64,000 nt of DNA from Liquidambar formosana (Eukaryota > Streptophyta > Magnoliopsida > Saxifragales > Altingiaceae). The DNA lies in contig CM077824.1 in assembly GCA_039720395.1 (NCBI GenBank), positions 17,240,046 to 17,304,045 on the forward strand. Reading direction: 5' to 3'. The position numbers and the translations under genes are program-made. Shown one piece after another: positions 42,849 to 54,594 of the stretch (within the stretch, counting starts at the first letter, position 1; each line of letters opens with the position of its first letter). A model generated the notes under the pieces. It was not told the DNA's origin. It did not search any database and saw nothing but the letters and a program-made list of their open reading frames with translations.

Positions 42849-45540
42849 TGTCACGACCCAAATTAATTAAGCCGTGATCAATGATAATAAAACAAGCTTT
42901 TTCTTTAATAAATCCTTTGTTAAGGCATGGATGACACGTGTTAAAATCCTCAACATTTTAAAAATTTTCGGCATGACCCATCCGTAAATAGGACATACCA
43001 TCGTGAAAACCTGTTATAAAATCCATACATAAAAATTTCCTGTCATCCATGTAAGTGGTATCATCCCATGCATCGCATTCCACGTATACAACCATAAATA
43101 ATTAAAATTACAACCTGATTTAAATTACATTTACATTTACCCAATAGAAAACCCACTTAATACATATTCTTTCCCATGAAAATACATTAACAATTAACTT
43201 AAAGAAATTCCACTAAGAGCATCTTCCGCCCAAGATAGCATAACCAATCCCTGGATTATCTGAAAAACATTTAAAATAATAGGCGTGAGTCCGACGACTC
43301 AGGAGATACAATTTGACATAGTAAACTAAAGCAATGATATAAATAAAACCCATTATATCATTTAAAGCAAAATATACGAACCAAGTATATTACAAATCCC
43401 AAAATAAGTTATAACCCATAACTTAAAATAAATAGTGCATAATACCCAATGCATGTGACTCATGTCCAGTTTACATTAAATCCATTTATTACCAACCACT
43501 CCCGCGGAGTCTTCGCGCGGAAACGGAGGATTTTAAACCCAACCTCCAAGAGGACAACACAAGGGTTCCTACCTGGAACCGGAAAGTAGCCTCTGATTCG
43601 GGAACACAAGGGTTCCTACCTGGACCCGGAAAGTACCCCAGGACCAAAGGAATGGAAAACACCACAAAGTCCCATTGACTGCAAGTAGTCCAATTCCAAT
43701 GACCCCTTTTAATGCAATACTTTTACCCAGTATTCATTAAGTCCATTTAATGCATGATTATGCCCAACATGCGATGTAATAAACCATAAAATGATTTTAT
43801 AACCAAAATCATCTCTAAGGTATGCTATATAAGCCATAATCAAATAACTTCATAATTATACCCAAAATCATAATAACCACATAAATTCTCATTATGATTA
43901 TAATCCTTGAAATCATAATTGAAAACCTCGAATAAACCAGGAAAGTAACCATAAAATCCCTACATCTATATTCCATAGGATGTGTACAATTAACCAAACT
44001 TATTATTAAACATAATTCCAATTTATGTTGTCAAATACCCAAAGTTCTCTTTCAAGATTTATTCCATAAATCATTTATATACATATTCAAAGCCCACGAA
44101 TACCAATTACTATGATAATATATACCATATCATCATGTCAATAGTTTAAACCTATGTAAATTGCACCTACCTCAACCAAATGCGTAGAAAAAATGTAACC
44201 TTTGATGTTGTGGGTATGAACTCCAAGCCCTAGGATGCAAATGCACGCTCCCAATCCAAGCCCTAGCTCCCAAATGACTTGGTTGATGAAAATAATGGAG
44301 GCCCCAACTCCAAGTCACCACTAAAACTCCCCAATATGCATGAATGACCCAAAAATGTAAGAATAAGACGATAACCCAAAATAAATTACAAACCCTAACT
44401 CCAAAATGTGAGAAAATACCTCTAGAATGCAAAAGAGTTGGTGAGGATAACAATCCATGCCAACCCCCATGAAATCCAAGCTCCAATCACCATTAACAAG
44501 CTCCACGCTCTACCAAGAGGTTGGAGAAGATGAATCCAACCATAATAATGCATTCTCAAGCATCAAGGAGAGAGAAAAACCCAAATCCACAACCATACAC
44601 GCATAGATCGGGCCAAAATACGCTAGATCCGAGCTTGCCAGCGTCGGATCGGGTTGCCGTGCTCCGGCGAGACACCGTCGAGCCTCCACCCCCTCCTCTC
44701 CTTCTCTCCCTCTCTCTCTCTCTCTCCATGCCCAAAAAGACCAGATTTTGGTCTAAAATCGTGGGGGATGGGTTTTTATAAGGGTGAGGGGCATTTGCGT
44801 CATTTTACGCAAAAAATTTGTAAAATCCACGATGCACTATCGATCTTGGTCTGAGGGCACGATCGATTGTGAAAAACAGAAGCAAAATCATGTTTCTGGG
44901 ACACCCACAATCGATTGTCCCTTGCTGAAAATGCCCAGTAACTCAGGCAAATGTGTATAAACCCACACAATACACATCCCTTCCTTATTTTCATTAAAAA
45001 CTAAGTAATCTTCTCCATTCTTTTCTTATTCCTTTTACTTTAAGTTATTTAATGAAAATAAGCAAATAACCCCCCATTTGAATCCAAATAAAATATCAAA
45101 AAAATCAAATACCCAATATATCAAAATCTCAATTTCAAGTTTTAGTACAAAATCCGTCGCCCGACAGATTTTCCGAAAACAAACATGCATGGAACCCAAT
45201 CCAAACATGCTAATAAAATCCCATAAAATCACCAATGTCTTATAATATTATAAACTCCCATTACCGCCAAAAATTATCCTTTAAAACGAAGATTTACGAA
45301 AATTCACTTTTTCCCAACACTTAGCCAAATTTTAGCAACTTAAACCCTTAAGTTGCAAATAAGGCTAAACGCACCCAAAAGATACTCAATGCACCAAAAC
45401 AAGCATCCAAACACATCCAACATCATAATATCATACACATGCCTTACCCATGCATAAAATCATTCGAAAAATTAAGGGATTAACTATGTTAATTATAGAT
45501 TAAACCCTTAATACCCTATTTAAAAATTACGGGTATTACA
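42849..45540 (-). mobile_element. LTR4: solo-LTR-like element, minus orientation
   Basis: Starts TGTCACGACCC and ends GGGTATTACA. Flanking pentamers are TAAAC (42844-42848) and CAAAC (45541-45545), one mismatch. Length is 2692 bp. In LTR orientation: the 280-bp block (45330-45036), palindromes (44917-44835), TATAAAAA (44781-44774), (GA)n leader (44727-44690), a conserved leader with GATCCGACGCTGGCAAGCTC near 44650, a splice-donor-like GAG|GTAGGT near 44172, and GC-rich and GTAGGAACCC-type repeats (43660-43500). ORFs inside, such as 44172-44486 on minus, show no known domain. It occupies the same target position as LTR1. Confidence 0.75.
44835..44920 (-). promoter_or_regulatory. LTR4 palindrome cassette
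   Basis: CACGATCGATTGTG at 44858-44871, CACAATCGATTGT at 44906-44918 (perfect core CAATCGATTG) and a weaker CACTATCGATC at 44835-44845 lie just upstream of the TATA box in LTR orientation. Confidence 0.55.
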
Positions 45541-46019
45541 CAAACTAAATGGCCTAATCAAGCGTTATAATGTCTAATCATAACACAATATATAACATAA
45601 ACAAAATAATTAAGAATCAAGATCAAAGCATGATATGATGATACATATAAACAAATTTGAAAATGCATTGTAAAACTTGGTTTTACCACTAAGATCAATG
45701 AAAAATAAAGTGAAAAATGGTACCCGGTTACAAGACTGTTTGAGTGTGAAAATAAAGCTCAAAGAGCGAGAGAGTGACAATCATGATGACAAACAAAACC
45801 CAAAAATAAAGGTAAAAAATATGAGATGTGAAGAAGAGGAAGAAGATGGGCCCGAGGATGAAGGTGAGTCGAGATGGTTTCTGCTAGGAGAAACATGCCA
45901 GGCAAGAGCTCCATGGATGATTTCCTTACTAGGAGAGTTGAAGAAAGTACTTGCATGTTTTGGATTTCAATTTTTTGATCAAATCAATAAGTTATATTAA
46001 AAGAGTGAGTGTATACCAG
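45541..46019. other. Conserved X/Y non-coding stretch
   Basis: Matches 14722-15185. The plus ORF 45677-46000 lies inside but its paralogues are broken, so I do not call a gene. Confidence 0.55.
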
Positions 46020-46200
46020 ATTTGGCCATCTCCTCTAATATTATCTCTCCCCAATAGCTAGGGGGGGTGTTATAGATTCAAATCTCGATCCTTACAAATT
46101 GATGAGATACCTATTTTATTGGGAGTGAGTGGGAGACCTATTTTATCGGCAGGGGTAGGCTATAACCAAAAGGAAGGAGGGGAAAAGAATTAAAAGAAGA
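46020..46200 (+). mobile_element. SINE-like repeat, family S2 (Y2 copy)
   Basis: ATTCAAATCTCGATCC core and A-rich end, as in the other copies. Confidence 0.4.
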
Positions 46201-47096
46201 AGGAATAGCGAATCTTTATTACTTATCCATTGTAGGAAGGCTATTGAGTATTGACAAATGCAAAATAATTGATATGAGTTAAATCATTATGCTCAGATCA
46301 TCTTCCTATATATATATATATATATATATATAGTTATAATTATAATTATAAATTATAATATGGTTATTTTAAGTTGCATTGTGAACAATTAGAAATTTAC
46401 GCTTATTAATCCATAATCATTACTAAGAAAAAACCCAAAATGGACATGAAGACAATCAATAAGAAATGGAGGAGGTCGACTAAATAAAGCATTCTAGGGT
46501 CCATATACAAGAAAGAACTCAGGTAGTTGCATATCACTTGACTGCTATCTATAGTTACATGCGAACTATGAGATCCCAAAATCTGAGAAGTGCGGTAACT
46601 TATTAATAATCATCTAAGAGAATATATATTCTTTGTATTTATGTCACGAAAACATATACATATGATATATTCGGACTGAGTTGAACACATATGACTAATA
46701 GATTCCACTATTTCGTAAGTGAACCTTTGACATACTTCCTATGAACGTAGAATTTCATCTTTGTGATCGTGGAGAAGATGGTAAGGACTCCCAATCAAGA
46801 TGATTGCATAAACTACTATGGGACATTTGGCTTCTAAGAAAAATTCAATTAGGTGAACCACATGGACATGTTCAATTTATGAGATATTTAGTATCTTCTT
46901 GTCAAATTGTGCTTATTACAACTAGTACCATTCCACCCCATGCCCTTAAGAACGATTCCTTTGCCTCCCTTGCCAAGGACGTTTAAGTTTAGAAAACTAA
47001 TTTGTACTAGTATTTTCTTTTTTCCCCCTCAAATATGTATCATGAAAATTGCTCACTATATATGTCCAGCTTATGCATCAATTATCTAAAATTAAA
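46201..47096. other. Z2 sequence before f6
   Basis: No gene. 46290-46800 has no counterpart in Z1 (deleted there). It does resemble the Z-to-X junction at 17930-18240, so it is an extra copy of the leader that precedes each WAK fragment. Confidence 0.5.
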
Positions 47097-47433
47097 TCCC
47101 TGGAAGGGGTAGCCAGGGAACAGTATTTAAAGGTATGAAGATGGAACAATAGTAGCTGTAAAAAGGGCCAAGTCAGAGGATAAGTGGCTGCAAACACAAT
47201 TCATCAATGAGATACTAATGCTCTCAGAAATTGAATACCACCGTGTCCTTCACCTAACCGTGTTATGCTTAGAAGCCAAAGGTCCCCTCTTAGTTTGTGA
47301 AGTCATCCCGAGCGGGAGTTCTTTTTTTCCATCATCTCTATGAAAAGAAAGATAAAGTTCTAAATTTATATGAAATACCCCCTGGAGGACCGCTTGTGGA
47401 GAGTGGAGACCATAAGCTACATGTATTCGATAC
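47097..47433 (+). pseudogene. WAK-like kinase N-lobe fragment f6
   Basis: Sister of f3. A GRGSQGTVFKG-like loop is broken by a short deletion before DGTIVAVKRAK (GATGGAACAATAGTAGCTGT, then AAAAAGGGCC). Then QFINEILMLSEIEYHRVLHL, TVLCLEAKGPLLVCEVIPSG and a stop, followed by a displaced LEDRLW..ETISYMYSIR. No catalytic loop. Confidence 0.8.
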
Positions 47434-48217
47434 GTAGACTCCAAACCATGACATAATTAAAGGAAGAAAACATTCTCTTATATGATCATTACAAAGCTGT
47501 TGTTGCAAATTTTGGAATCTTAAAGTTCGTAATTGTGACATATGTCTTACTTGTTAAGTGAGTGATATCGGGTTCAAGTTTATGATTTTGCTTATGGAGA
47601 AGCATTGAAACCCAATTGATATTAAAGAGGATTAGCGGTAACGGTAGATTCTATTGATTGTCAACAAAAAGGAAAAAAAGAAAAAAAAAAAAAAAAAAGA
47701 TCAGTTATTGTGGATAGAAACGATGGAAACCATGTAACTACACACAACTAGTTGAATTTTATGGGTATATGGATCCCAAGCTACCTTATTCAGTAAAGTC
47801 TATGATTAAGAGAGATGTCTGCAATTTTGAGATGTTTATGTCACAACTTGTTACATGACAAAAACTCATATATCTAAAACTTTGTTGTTAGATAGGTTGG
47901 CCAACCATTTTGATAAGTCTTAAGGTGCCGCCCATTCAAAAATACTTGCAAAACCATTCCTAAAAAAGCTAAATTGAGAAAACTTTTTTGTTTTGTTAGG
48001 ATACAAATTAAGAAGTATTTTAAGTACAAAATGCCCACATTCTCAAGAAAACCCTATAAACATAATTATTCTAAACATAATTATTCTTAAATTGTGGGAT
48101 CCACAGGATCAAAAAAAAAAAAAAAAAAATTTGTTTACGTGGCCAATCTCTATACAATATCCAATAAATCAGCTTGTCTAAAAAATCTATATAAAATCTG
48201 TGGCCCCTAATCCATAT

Positions 48218-48261
<44 letters not shown>

Positions 48262-48267
48262 TATAAT
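47434..48267. other. Non-coding Z2 stretch
   Basis: Matches 16113-16848, with poly(A) at 47678-47698 and (TA)n at 48220-48260; no gene. Confidence 0.55.
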
Positions 48268-48584
48268 ACTACCTATAAAAGTCTGTATCTTAAAAAAACT
48301 TTTGATTAACCATTACATCCTTATTTTAAATGTTAAATACTTATTTACTCCCATATTTAACCAATTAAGGATGTTTATTTTCTAGCAAAAAAGAAAGAGA
48401 AAAAAAGATAATGACTTCTACTTCATGAACTCTACATAGCTTCCACTACTATTCATGTCTCCTAACCAACTTTTTATTTATACTATAACTCCTAACCATG
48501 GAAGGAATTTTGACCTGTTGTGTTGAGCATCCATTCTAATGTCTTAAATCAACAAAAAGTAACAAATAATTAGATTTCCATGTT
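48268..48584 (+). mobile_element. Helitron 5'-end fragment (Z2)
   Basis: AATACTACCTATAAAAG...AAAACTTTTGATTAACC; paralogue of 16849-17125. No CTAG end found. Confidence 0.4.
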
Positions 48585-48874
48585 CTATATACATTTGTTT
48601 TTTTTTTTTTTTTTTTTTTTTGGCATTAATGAACTAATTGGATGGAGATCACCAACAATAAGCCATGGGTATTGGTGTTGTTTCGAAACATCAAGCAAGG
48701 AATCCCACAACTGGTTGTGAAAATGGAGGATATAGCTAGCATACCGGGTAGTAAACAACCACTGCTTCTGGCTAAACTGAACCATAATATGAATTTCTTA
48801 ACTTGGTAGCTAACACATGAATAGTAACCCATCCAAATGCTACTAGAGAGGTCCTCAGCATCCATACGCACCAA
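48585..48874 (-). pseudogene. LINE endonuclease-domain remnant (Z2)
   Basis: A minus-strand frame gives QKQWLFTTRYASYILHFHNQ, then LWDSLLDVSKQHQYPWLIVG and DLHPISSLMP. It resembles the C-terminal half of the APE-type endonuclease of plant LINEs (Y+SP...LW..L.....PWL+.GDFN.I), with DFN replaced by DLH. A T-rich tract on + (48600-48620) follows. The rest of the LINE is missing. Clearer than the Z1 copy. Confidence 0.65.
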
Positions 48875-50045
48875 ATTAGAAACCCTAGTTGTTTAGTACA
48901 ACGCCATCCCTACTTGAACCTAAATTAGTTTCCATGATCATAACAATGTATGCCCTCAAGTAAATTCCTTAATATTCCTAAGGAAAGCCCTACATGGTAA
49001 GGAGGATCTTCATTACAAACAAGCAAGCAAACAAAGGGGACATAGATAAACCAACTTAGTGGTTTGAAACGTGAGTGGTATAATAACCCCCATTATAAAC
49101 CATATTAGCGTGCACATTTAAGGGGGAAGTAACTCTACTGTTTTCATGCGTTCACAATATCCCAACTAGAAGAGGGCATATTCAAACCAATAGGGGTATT
49201 CGTGGGAGGAATCATTTTCTATATCCACAACTTCAGTTCTTTCTTCCCTACCCAAAAGATGTTTCGATCATTATGACATGTGAAATAATCCACTAAAATT
49301 AACTTGGGGTTACTAAAATCTAATTTCCCTAATGATATTTTAAGTATGCAACATTGCATAACTACTATCTGTAGTAACATGCAAAAATGTGTGCCACTGG
49401 ACTACTATCTATAGTTACATGCAAAATGTGACATCCAAAATCTAAGGCAATAACTTAGTAATAATCATTTAAGAGAATATTTATTTTTTGTAATTATGTC
49501 TTGGTAACATCTAATATATTTGGAGTGTGCTAAACACATATGGCTTGTAGATTCCACTATTTTGTAAGTGATCCTTTGACGTGCTTCTTATGAACTTAGA
49601 ATTTCATCTTTGTGATCATAGAGAAGACGGTAAGGACTCCCAATCAAGATGATTGCATAACTACTATGGGACATTTGGGTTCTAAGGAAAATCCAATTAG
49701 GTGAACTACATGAACATGTTCGATTTATGAGATATTTAGTATCTCCTTGTTGAATTGTGACTGTAGCCATTTATTCATTGTCCTGGCCCTTATTATAACT
49801 ATTACCATTCCATCCTTTAGCATGCCCTTAAAAACAATAGCTTGGCCCCCCTTGCCCAGGACATTTAAGTTTAGAACTCTAGTAGAGGAGGATTACTATT
49901 TTTTGGAAGTTGCATGACGTCAATAAAAGTGAAAACCATAAAGTCCAAAAAAAGGAAAAAAGTAGTAGAATTTAAACACTAGAAAACTAATTTATGCTAG
50001 TATCTGTTTCCTCAAATATATATCCAGCGTATGCTCTAAAATTAA
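48875..50045. other. Z2/X3 non-coding stretch to f7
   Basis: Matches 17471-18637; no gene recognised. The minus ORF 49588-49770 is a shadow of the WAK leader. Confidence 0.55.
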
Positions 50046-50396
50046 ATCATAGGAAAGGGAGGCTAGGCCTTGTTTTCTAGGGATTGATAAAGGATGGAAC
50101 AATAGGAACAATAGGAACTGTAAAAAGGGCTAAGACAGAGTTGATAAATGGCTGTTGACACAATTCATCGATGGGATACTAATGCTCTCAGAAAATCGAA
50201 CACGACCATAATTTTCACCTAACCGTGCTATGCTTAGAAGCCAAAGTTCCCCTATTAGTTTATGAATTCGTCCCTAGTGGGAGTCAATTTCCATCCTCTC
50301 CATGGAAAGAAAGATGAAGTTTTAAATTCATAAAAAGGACCCCCTAGAGGACCGCTTGCGAAGAGTGGAGGCGATAAGCCACATGCATTCGATACG
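50046..50396 (+). pseudogene. WAK-like kinase N-lobe fragment f7
   Basis: Close to f4. The loop region is damaged, a 9-base duplication (AACAATAGG twice near 50098-50116) lies before TVKRAK, and the helix-C segment is out of frame. Traces of LCLEAKV, LLVYEFVPSGSQFPSSP and LEDRLRRVEAISHMHSIR follow. No HRD or DFG. Confidence 0.65.
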
Positions 50397-50781
50397 TACA
50401 CTCCAAGCCACGACATAAAGAAACAGAACATTCTCTAATTATATGATCATTACAATTTACAAAACGATTCTTACATGAAGAAAACTTCCATATCTAAAAT
50501 ATTGGAGTGAGATAGGTTACCCAACCATTTTGAAAAGCCTTAAGGTGCTGCCCATTCAAAAACACTTGGAAAATTCCTAAAAAGGCTAAAATTGAGAAAA
50601 CCTTTTGTTTTGTTAGGCAACAAAGCAGTATTTTAAATATAAAATGCTCACATTCTCAAGAAAACCCTATAAACATAATTGTTATAAATATAACACTCCA
50701 AATCATATACATATGTATGGGTTATGATCACGGACACAATTTTTGACACAACTCTCAAGTTGTGGGATCCACAAGATCCAA

Positions 50782-50813
<32 letters not shown>

Positions 50814-50904
50814 TTTACATGGCTAATCTCTACAGAGTATCCAATAAATCAACTTGTCTCAAAAATCTATTATAAATATTGTGGCCCCTAATTTTGATAG
50901 TATC

Positions 50905-50969
<65 letters not shown>

Positions 50970-51599
50970 TGTGTGTGTTCCACTGTAGTAACAATACAAT
51001 TCCTGGACTAGGACAACAACTTAGAATGCGAACCCTGAACTCACCTACAAACCCAAAGTGTAAACCCCATTAAATAAATTCAATACATCAATCATTATTT
51101 TGTGTATCATTCACAAAAAGTACAAATAAAAATAAAATCAAATAATCAGCTCAATAAACACAAACTAAATGGCCTAATCAGGCATTATAATGTCTAATCA
51201 TACCACAATATATAACAAAAACAAAACTATTGAAAATCAAACTCAAAGCATGATATCATGATACATTTAAACAAATTCGAAAGAGCCTAATTAATAAAAC
51301 TTGGTTTTACCATTAAGATTGATGAGAAATAAAGTGAAAAATGGTACCTGGTTATAGGACTCTGTCCGAGTGTGAATCAAGCTCAAAGGTTGAAGTAAAC
51401 ATGATATGATAACACATATATATGTATTTGAAGAAGAAGATGGGGACGAGGATGAAGTCAAGTCAAGATGGTTTCTGGTAGGATAAACATGCAAGCAAGA
51501 GCTCCATGGACGATTCCCTTATTAGGAGAGTTTATGAAAACACTTGTTTTGGATTTAAGTTTTTTTATCAAATCAATACGCCATATTTAAAGAGGTAAT
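50397..51599. other. Non-coding X3 stretch
   Basis: Matches 18983-20345 minus the MITE. Poly(A) at 50790-50810 and (TA)/(GA) tracts at 50903-50966. No gene. Confidence 0.6.
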
Positions 51600-51925
51600 G
51601 TATACCAATGGCCTATGTCCTTTGACATGCTCTCTCCCCTTTTGAAAAGAGGAGGTTACGGATTCAAATCTTGATCCTTAAGAATAGGTGGGATACCTAC
51701 TTTTTTGAGATTGGATGGAAGACCTATTTTCCACTCAGGATCCTCTACTTGGGTGCCTTGGTGTACTAGGGTAATCTAACGATTGGAAAAATAAAGCATG
51801 TTTATGAGATGAAGGCTGAATTTTTTATAATTATATATTCGATGAACCAAAGAACCCAAGTACCCAAGCAGAGGATCCTAGCTCCCTATTTTCTTGGTAG
51901 GGTGCGGGCTATGACAAAAAAGAAG
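51600..51925 (+). mobile_element. SINE-like repeat, family S2 (X3 copy), split by a MITE
   Basis: The S2 body is interrupted after CCTATTTT at 51730 and resumes at 51885. Confidence 0.45.
51731..51884. mobile_element. hAT-type MITE, 154 bp
   Basis: Inverted ends AGGATCCTCTACTTGGGT and (reverse complement) AGGATCCTCTGCTTGGGT. Flanked by perfect 8-bp duplications CCTATTTT (51723-51730, 51885-51892), the hAT signature. The other S2 copies show the empty site. Confidence 0.8.
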
Positions 51926-52072
51926 ACAAAAAAGAAAAAAATGGTGAATATTAGTTATCCGTTGTAGGAAGGCCACTAATAAATTAGTGCACTTAATTAC
52001 CTATTGTACACATGCAAAATATTATAATGTGTAACAAAATAATATACATATATAAATATATATATACACACA

Positions 52073-53049
52073 CTAGTTATAGCACACATGCATTGTACAT
52101 GAAAACTTTTAACTAATATTAGTTATGATAACTTTATTATTATTTTATTATTTTCATTTTTCCATAAAACAAAAAGTTCAAACTTCTAGGTTGTTGTTGG
52201 ATTTTTTTTTTTTTTTGTTTTTTTGTGACATCATATCTTCAAGACATTGGAAGAAAATTTTAAACCATGATTGGAAAATGATTTTCAACCTATCAAATTA
52301 GCTTTTGGATCAATAAAGGCCTAAAGAATAAAACATGTAAGGAGAACCGTGGGTATTCCAACTATTTATTAAAAATTTGGTTTTTAATCAAGTTGAAATT
52401 TGTATTTTTCTCAAAAAAAAAAAAAACAAAAAACAAAAAACAAAAAAACAAAAACAAAAACAAAAACGAAAAGCATGAAAATTGTCTTATTTTCTTATCT
52501 TTTATTCTATTTGCTCAATAAAACCAAACAATACCCAAATCCGGCTACACCAAATCATGTATGCAAATCTAGATATTGATTAAATAAAAGAATTCCCACA
52601 ACATTTAATTTTTTTAAAGGAAGAAAGAAAATTTAGTTCAATAGTACGTCAAATCCAAAAGTTTAACAAAGCAAAACCAATCATAACTGTAAAGATTTTT
52701 TGAGAGAGACGTGGAGGTTTTTTGAGAGGGAAGTTTTTTGAGTAGAGTGAAACATAAGGTCTTGTGGAAGAGATGGATCGATGCTAAGGTTTTATTCAAA
52801 GAAACGTAACGTTTATGAGTTGGATGAGAAGTAATTGATTGATGTAGAATTTCATTTGAAGGAAGAGTACTGAAGAAGGAATATTAATTATTGATGGAGT
52901 TGTGATGGAGTTAAGGCACATTAATTTTTTTGTTCTTTTTTTTTTTTTAATAGTATATATAAGGATCATATTTTCTTTTAAATTTTAAATGAAGGTAAAA
53001 TAGAGAATCAAAAGTTTTTCTCCTTAAGAAACTTTTATAAGTAGTATAA
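52073..53049 (-). mobile_element. Non-autonomous Helitron (minus strand), fullest copy
   Basis: CTAG at 52073-52076 closes the minus-strand 3' end, preceded by a CATGTAC/GCATGTG-type weak hairpin and TATAA. The 5' end on minus reads TATACTACTTATAAAAGTTT near 53049. About 977 bp, no Rep/helicase. Shares the ACTTTTGATT 5' subterminal sequence with the elements at 1009, 16849 and 48268. Confidence 0.65.
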
Positions 53050-53065
53050 ATATAAATATATTTTT

Positions 53066-53155
53066 TGCCACTGGGGTAGCCTAGTGGTGAAAGAGGGTGG
53101 GGAAAAGGGTAGGACTAGAATAGGTTAGGGATTCAAACCCCTCCCAATGTACCAA
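53066..53155 (+). mobile_element. Short tRNA-type SINE, family S1 (X3 copy)
   Basis: A-box GTAGCCTAGTGG, B-box-like GGGATTCAAACCCC, CCCAATGTACC and poly(A). Confidence 0.6.
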
Positions 53156-53192
53156 AAAAAAAAAAGATGTATATTATAATTATAAATTATAT

Positions 53193-53466
53193 CCCCCCCG
53201 TCCTACGAAGATAGATCATATTTGCTACTTTTTTTGTCTCAAAATGTTTTTCTATTTTAAAAAGTCAAATCATAATTTCTTTTTAACTTCTTGTATTACC
53301 CTTTGTTATTTTAATAATTACTTTCAACACAAAAACCAATAAAAAGTTGGAGGAGGTACTTTTGGAAAAATAAAGTTTAATAAATGGGAAGTCAATGAAA
53401 TGATATTTTTTTTTCCTTAAACTGTGTGTTTTGTCAAATATGGCCTATCTTTGTGGGACAGAGGGA
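53193..53466. mobile_element. Stowaway MITE (X3 copy)
   Basis: Left end CCCCCCCGTCCTACGAAGAT, right end TTGTGGGACAGAGGGA; decayed. Confidence 0.6.
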
Positions 53467-53539
53467 ATAATACAACTATTTTAAGTTGCATTGTGAACAA
53501 TTAGGAATTGAAGCTTATTAACTCAAAAGCATTAATCAT

Positions 53540-53830
53540 GGCCCATTATTCCTTTGATTTTAGATGCTAGATCCATGTTACTTGATTTTTTTTTTTCTCC
53601 TTTTTGGGCTGTTAGGATTGTTCCCAAGGAAGTTAATGGTGGCACTCATGCCCTGCCCTCCTGGGCTGACTTTTGTAATCATTGTAGGTCTATCCCAATT
53701 TGGAACTTCCAGCCTTTGTTTTGTGTGCTGATATGAAAGGCTCGGAAGTAAGGGTTCCTAATGTATTTTTTATTTCCTCTTAATGAATATTTGCTTATAA
53801 AAAAATTAAAAAAAAAAAAAAAAAAAGAAT
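53540..53830 (+). pseudogene. LINE ORF2 C-terminus with poly(A), inverted copy
   Basis: A plus-strand frame reads AVRIVPKEVNGGTHALPSWA, then DFCNHCRSIPIWNFQPLF, the VPREANGVAHALA..G end of the RVT_3/RNase H-like domain. It is followed by a ~60-bp 3' UTR and poly(A) (53801-53826). It corresponds to 8866-9130 in reverse, so it lies inside the inverted segment. Its other part is at 57030. Confidence 0.7.
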
Positions 53831-53837
53831 ACTAACA

Positions 53838-54594
53838 TTTAGGGGTGTAAAATGGGTTGGGCCAAGTCATGTTGGACCACTCTTCACATAGGTTGGTTGG
53901 GCTTGGACCAATCTTACTCGAGCTTTATTATTACTTGGGCCTAGCTAGTCTCGGGTTGGGCCGAAGAAAAAAATATAAGCTCAAGTCCGATTTCAAGCTT
54001 AAGACATGCTTTAAGCTTATATCGGCCAAAGCCTCTCAGGTTAGGCCTAATTCAAAACACCTTTTTATCTTTGTGGCTTCTTATTAAATAACATTTAGAC
54101 TCTATAAAATTTATATGCATAAAATGTTTATCAATTATAAAAAAATTTGCAAACATTATATATGATAATAAATTTTATAATTTATAATAAGATATTTGCA
54201 AATGGATAATTGGTTAAAACATATTCAATCTATTAATTGAAAAAAAAAAATTGGAAAACATAAATATAATCTTTGGGTCGCTGATAAAAAATAAATAAAT
54301 ATAATCTTTGGGAGTTGTTTCTTGTTTGCTTGTGACATTTGTTTAATTATTTTTTAATCTCATGTGAATCTAACGATAAATATAACTCATATTATAATTG
54401 TATATTATTTAATATAAAATGGGCTAACTTTAGGCTGGGCCTTGGTTTAAACTATTGAACTGGGGCATAAATCCCAAATCTAAGCCTACCCATCTTAATG
54501 ATCGAGTTAGGGTTGGGCCAGGCCTAAACGGGCTTAACCAAATTTTTTGAGCATGGGCCAATTTTACTCCCCCACTAAAAGAGGGCAGCTATTG
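53838..54594. mobile_element. hAT-like element H1 (X3 copy, inverted)
   Basis: AGGGGTGTAAAATGGGTTGG at the left and CCAATTTTACTCCCCCACTA at the right; reverse of 8104-8857. Confidence 0.5.

Larger units (their letters stand above)
34247..49634 (+). repeat. Duplicated blocks Y2 and Z2
   Basis: Collinear with 9409-18229. Insertions specific to this copy are the TIR element at 36500-39781 (with LTR3) and LTR4 at 42849-45540. 34247-36499 holds no gene; it matches 9409-11775 and includes a GAGCTCGACTCGAG-rich stretch at 35610-35935. Confidence 0.8.

Noticed and set aside
44172..44486. 104-codon minus-strand ORF in LTR4
   Set aside because: It lies in the region after the donor-like site of the LTR, has no domain, and has no counterpart frame in the other LTRs.
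45677..46000. 107-codon ORF with an acidic EEEEEDGPEDEGES stretch
   Set aside because: The paralogous stretches at 5600-5830, 14830-15120, 20060-20300 and 51300-51540 have stops and frameshifts, so conservation as protein is not supported.
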